A stretch of DNA of 9,014 bases from CAZAIO01 sp964485235 (GTDB taxonomy: Bacteria; Chloroflexota; Dehalococcoidia; GIF9; UBA5629), in contig CAZAIO010000107.1 of assembly GCA_964485235.1 (NCBI GenBank), forward strand, positions 1-9,014, read 5' to 3'. The translations under genes were made by a program, and so were the position numbers. Of the stretch, positions 6,098-9,014 are shown one piece after another. Numbering within the stretch: the stretch's first letter is position 1; each line of letters opens with the position of its first letter. The notes beneath the pieces are model-generated. The model worked only from the letters and a program-made list of their open reading frames with translations, had not been told where the DNA came from and searched no databases.

Positions 6098-6322
6098 GGC
6101 TTCAGTTATTGGTATCTAACCTTTCATAATTATAGACTGTGATAGCAAGGACTGGATCTGACGTAATTATTCTACAGACGTTTTGCGATTCCTCCATCGA
6201 TTCAACGCATAACCAGACTGCAGCATAAACTATCTAAGGTATAAGACCTTTTTCCGTCAGCCTTGCCTGTTCGGTATTCTACACTCCAGGTTCTACTCCT
6301 ATGTCTCCGTATTTTCCAGGCT

Positions 6323-8716
6323 CTAACTGTTCTTTTCTGTTTCCACCACTTTCTCTATTACGTGCAGTACACTATCAGGATTAACGGAAATAGTATCAAT
6401 CCCAGCTTTCACCAGAAAGGAAGCGAATTCAGGATGGTCACTGGGAGCCTGACCGCAAAGGCCGACTTTCCGTTTCTTCTTGTGCGCCGCTGTGATAAGA
6501 CGGGATATAGACTCTTTGACTGCTTTGTTCTGCTCATCGAACAGGTAGGCAAGTTCCGACGAGTCACGGTCAACTCCCAATGTCAGCTGAGTAAGGTCAT
6601 TAGAGCCGATTGAAAATCCGTCAAAGTACTCAGCGAAATCCTCAGCTAATATGATATTAGTCGGCACTTCTGCCATGACATAGACCTGAAGGCCGTTTTC
6701 ACCTCGTTTAAGGCCGTTCTGTTCCATTACCTTAAGGACCTTCTCCGCTTCTTCCGGAGTACGACAGAAGGGAATCATCACCACGACGTTATTAAAGCCC
6801 ATCTTTTCTCTCACGACCTTCAGCGCGCGGCACTCGAGCGCAAAGCCTTCGCGGTAGCGGTCGCTGTAGTAACGCGATGCTCCCCGGAAGCCTATCATCG
6901 GGTTTGACTCTTCAGGCTCAAATTCCATTCCGCCGACCAGACTGGCATATTCGTTCGTCTTAAAGTCGCTGGTGCGTACAATGACCGGGTCAGGATATCG
7001 TGAGGCAGCTATTCTGGCAATGCCTTGCGACAGATTATCAACGAAATACTCGCTTTTATCTGCGTACCCCTGAGTCATCTCTGCTATTTGTTGCTGTGCT
7101 TTTTTATCCTTTAGCTCCTCGAAGTGTACCAGTGCCATGGGATGAATTCTGATAACAGTATTGATAGTAAACTCCAATCGAGCTAATCCGATACCTTTTA
7201 CCGGAAGCTGCCACCATCGAAAAGCTCCCGCAGGGCTGGCAATATTCATCAGTATCCCGGTCCGCGTGTCGGGGATATTGCCGAGGTCCATATCTTGAGC
7301 TTTGAATTTCAGTATGCCCTCATAAATGTGTCCCTCATCTCCCTCGGCACACGACAGCGTAATCTCCTGGTCATCTTTCAGAGTGCTGGTTGCTTCCCCT
7401 GTTCCTACGACGGCAGGTATGCCCAGTTCGCGGCTCACTATGGCGGCATGTGATGTTCGCCCACCATGGTCGGTAATTATTCCTGCTGCTTTTTTCATAA
7501 TCGGTTCCCAGTCAGGATCAGTCATCCCCGTAACAAGTACCGAGCCGTCTTTAAAGCGTCCAATCTCACTTGCGTCTCTTATAATCTGAGCTTTTCCTGC
7601 AGCTATCGCCTCGCCGATGCTAAGACCTTTCAGTAGTAACTTCCCTTTTTGCTGTAACTTATAAGTCTTTATTGCGCCGGCTTTCTTTTGTGATTGCACG
7701 GTTTCCGGTCTTGCCTGGACTATAAAAAGTTTATTAAGATCACCATCTTTAGCCCACTCTATATCCATCGGACGTTTGTAGTGGTCCTCGATAGTGACCG
7801 CGCAACGGGCAAGTTCCATTATTTCTTTGTCATTAAGGCAAAAGGAACCCTGCTCCTGTTTTGTCGTGGCAACATTTTTGGTAGTAGACGTCCGGCCGGT
7901 GCTGTAAACGATTTTGCGCTCTTTGGCTCCCAAGGTACGGCTGATAATCGGCAATAGTCTATTGTCGCTGAGAAGAGGCTTAAAGACCATAAACTCATCA
8001 GGAGTTACCTGTCCCTGCACTATACTCTCTCCCAGGCCCCACGCTCCGGTCACCACGACGACATTTCTGAATCCAGTATCCGGGTCCAGTGTGAAGATAA
8101 CGCCGGAAGAGGCTTTGTCCGAGCGTACCATCTTCTGTATGCCTATAGATAAGGCAATCTTCATGTGGGCAAAACCTTTGTCTTGCCTGTAGTTGATAGA
8201 ACGGTCGGTAAACAACGAAGCATAGCACTTTTTACAGGCATCCAGTAGGCCATACTCGCCGGTAATATTGAGGAAGCTTTCCTGCTGCCCCGCAAAGCTG
8301 GCTTCAGGGAGGTCTTCGGCTGTGCCGCTGCTTCTCACTGCCACACTGACGTTTTGAGTCTTGTAGCGCTTGCCAAGCTCACGATACGAAACTTTAATGG
8401 ATTCGGCGAGATCAGAAGGGAATTCGGCATCAGCAAACATCTGACGGATAGTACTACCTACTTCATGAAGCTGCTTTTTATTATTCCTTAGATCTTCCAG
8501 TTGCTCCTCTATCCTGCTAGTTAAATTATTGGCTTCAAGGAACGTATAGTAAGCCTTTGCAGTGGTAGCAAAACCGTCGGGAACAGGTATTCCCTTGCTT
8601 TTAAGTTCACGGATCATTTCACCGAGATTAGCATTCTTACCGCCTACCTCGGCTATATTATCTTTACCTACTTCTTCAAACCATAAAAGCTCTTTTTCTT
8701 CTATTTTACCTGTCAT
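6323..8716 (-). CDS. ppsA: Phosphoenolpyruvate synthase (pyruvate, water dikinase)
   Basis: Converts pyruvate, ATP and water to phosphoenolpyruvate, AMP and phosphate, the entry step from pyruvate to gluconeogenesis; cytoplasmic. The product has 797 residues, close to E. coli PpsA (792). The N-terminal ATP-grasp-like nucleotide domain covers about 15-345, with VAVRSSGTAEDLPEASFAGQ (Arg128) and a QARPET end at 334-339. The swivelling phosphohistidine domain, about 360-470, carries His423 in GGRTSHAA and the PpsA-style SCAEGDEGHIYEG. The C-terminal PEP/pyruvate TIM barrel, about 485-790, has GLARLEF, GFRGASRYY, GSNDLTQLTLGVDRDS and the catalytic Cys754 in GLCGQAPSDHPEF. The APSDHP motif and the absence of a PPDK-type insertion favour PEP synthase over pyruvate, phosphate dikinase. 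ATG 8716 follows a strong AAGGAGG. No frameshift or missing catalytic residue is seen. It appears to be monocistronic here. Confidence 0.96.
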   Translation of the reverse strand: MTGKIEEKELLWFEEVGKDNIAEVGGKNANLGEMIRELKSKGIPVPDGFATTAKAYYTFLEANNLTSRIEEQLEDLRNNKKQLHEVGSTIRQMFADAEFPSDLAESIKVSYRELGKRYKTQNVSVAVRSSGTAEDLPEASFAGQQESFLNITGEYGLLDACKKCYASLFTDRSINYRQDKGFAHMKIALSIGIQKMVRSDKASSGVIFTLDPDTGFRNVVVVTGAWGLGESIVQGQVTPDEFMVFKPLLSDNRLLPIISRTLGAKERKIVYSTGRTSTTKNVATTKQEQGSFCLNDKEIMELARCAVTIEDHYKRPMDIEWAKDGDLNKLFIVQARPETVQSQKKAGAIKTYKLQQKGKLLLKGLSIGEAIAAGKAQIIRDASEIGRFKDGSVLVTGMTDPDWEPIMKKAAGIITDHGGRTSHAAIVSRELGIPAVVGTGEATSTLKDDQEITLSCAEGDEGHIYEGILKFKAQDMDLGNIPDTRTGILMNIASPAGAFRWWQLPVKGIGLARLEFTINTVIRIHPMALVHFEELKDKKAQQQIAEMTQGYADKSEYFVDNLSQGIARIAASRYPDPVIVRTSDFKTNEYASLVGGMEFEPEESNPMIGFRGASRYYSDRYREGFALECRALKVVREKMGFNNVVVMIPFCRTPEEAEKVLKVMEQNGLKRGENGLQVYVMAEVPTNIILAEDFAEYFDGFSIGSNDLTQLTLGVDRDSSELAYLFDEQNKAVKESISRLITAAHKKKRKVGLCGQAPSDHPEFASFLVKAGIDTISVNPDSVLHVIEKVVETEKNS

Positions 8717-8722
8717 TGTCTG

Positions 8723-8729
8723 CCTCCTT
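8723..8729 (-). promoter_or_regulatory. Ribosome binding site of ppsA
   Basis: The minus strand reads AAGGAGG, then a six-base spacer CAGACA, then ATG at 8716. This is a full consensus site at ideal spacing and fixes the start of ppsA. Confidence 0.85.
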
Positions 8730-9014
8730 TTGTAAAATATTCTTTAACCTGTACTCCGGTACGCCCTATTTCCGATTCGAGCTTGATAATTGCATACTAT
8801 ATACTCTAAAACGATTCGTAGTATTCCGGTGATCCGGCATCGTATCCCGTTTAAAACACGGTCGGTTTCCGGTAGGTCATCGAATTTCTTATTTTGCCAT
8901 CGATTTTTATATAGTCTTTCCCGGTTTCTACATGTCCATGATATTTCCGATGAGTATTATCCCACTGAATCTTCTGAAAGAGTATAAAGGTTAAAATAGG
9001 TGCTTATCTGATAA
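8730..9014. other. Upstream region of ppsA, no convincing gene
   Basis: These 285 bases probably hold the ppsA promoter. A TATAGT (five of six -10 matches) is present on the minus strand at about 8795-8800, but without a credible -35. TCCGGT or CCGGT words recur near 8756, 8825, 8868 and 8924, without regular spacing. A startless minus-strand open frame (8851-9003, 50 codons) and a plus-strand frame (8790-8987) lack ribosome binding sites, and I do not call either a gene. Confidence 0.4.

Larger units (their letters stand above)
5716..6322. other. Intergenic region between the kinase and ppsA, no intact gene
   Basis: This 607-base stretch lies behind ppsA and in front of the kinase. It holds the kinase promoter region at its left end, a 14-codon plus-strand reading frame with a G-rich leader at 5840-5884, a startless 49-codon plus-strand frame at 5948-6097, and a weak plus-strand hairpin at 6236-6250 (AAGGT, loop ATAAG, ACCTT, then TTT). 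I found no clear terminator for ppsA and no tRNA, transposase or inverted terminal repeats. It reads as a gene graveyard or a regulatory gap. Confidence 0.5.

Noticed and set aside
6236..6250. Hairpin AAGGT-ATAAG-ACCTT followed by TTT as a terminator
   Set aside because: The stem is only 5 bp and the T tract follows on the plus strand, where no intact gene ends. It cannot serve ppsA on the minus strand.
6263..6613. Plus-strand open frame of 116 codons at the end of ppsA
   Set aside because: It overlaps the conserved C-terminal PEP synthase region with catalytic Cys754 on the other strand, and it has no ribosome binding site.
8751..8762. GTAC-TCCG-GTAC repeat before ppsA
   Set aside because: Four-base arms are too short to distinguish from chance.
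8790..8987. Plus-strand open frame of 65 codons upstream of ppsA
   Set aside because: Composition is low-information and Ser/Arg-rich, there is no ribosome binding site, and no family is recognisable.

Overview
The window looks like bacterial chromosome: there are AAGGAGG ribosome binding sites and TATAAT-type promoter elements. The combination of an exported IPT/TIG-repeat protein, a MEDS-domain sensor kinase, free-standing receiver proteins and a PEP synthase is what I would expect from an anaerobic environmental lineage such as Chloroflexota (Dehalococcoidia). That taxonomic guess comes from family context only, and no marker gene is present to fix it.

Layout from left to right. Bases 1-1435 (minus) hold the first 478 codons of a secreted protein with a signal peptide and five IPT-like beta-sandwich repeats; it runs off the left edge. 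Bases 1656-2158 (minus) hold a compact two-gene operon: a 91-residue winged-helix protein that resembles the DNA-binding half of Crp/Fnr regulators without a sensor domain, followed by a 71-residue protein of unknown function with a perfect ribosome binding site. A 193-base divergent promoter region separates this operon from two tandem receiver-only response regulators on the plus strand (2352-2711 and 2720-3100). These converge, with only a 20-base gap, on a large minus-strand histidine kinase (3121 to about 5703) with the order MEDS-PAS-GAF-PAS-HisKA-HATPase. Bases 5716-6322 hold no intact gene, only possible coding remnants. Bases 6323-8716 (minus) are a complete phosphoenolpyruvate synthase, ppsA. 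The last 298 bases are ppsA upstream sequence without a convincing gene.

How it may work together. The kinase has no receiver of its own and the two receivers have no output domain, so a split phosphorelay between them is the natural reading. The sensorless winged-helix protein is divergently arranged with the receiver operon and could control both directions. Both start codons at this divergent region sit about 6 bases after a good -10 element, which suggests leaderless mRNAs. No mobile element, CRISPR array, tRNA or rRNA was recognised. The least explained parts are the winged-helix/small-protein operon and the 5.7-6.3 kb remnant region.
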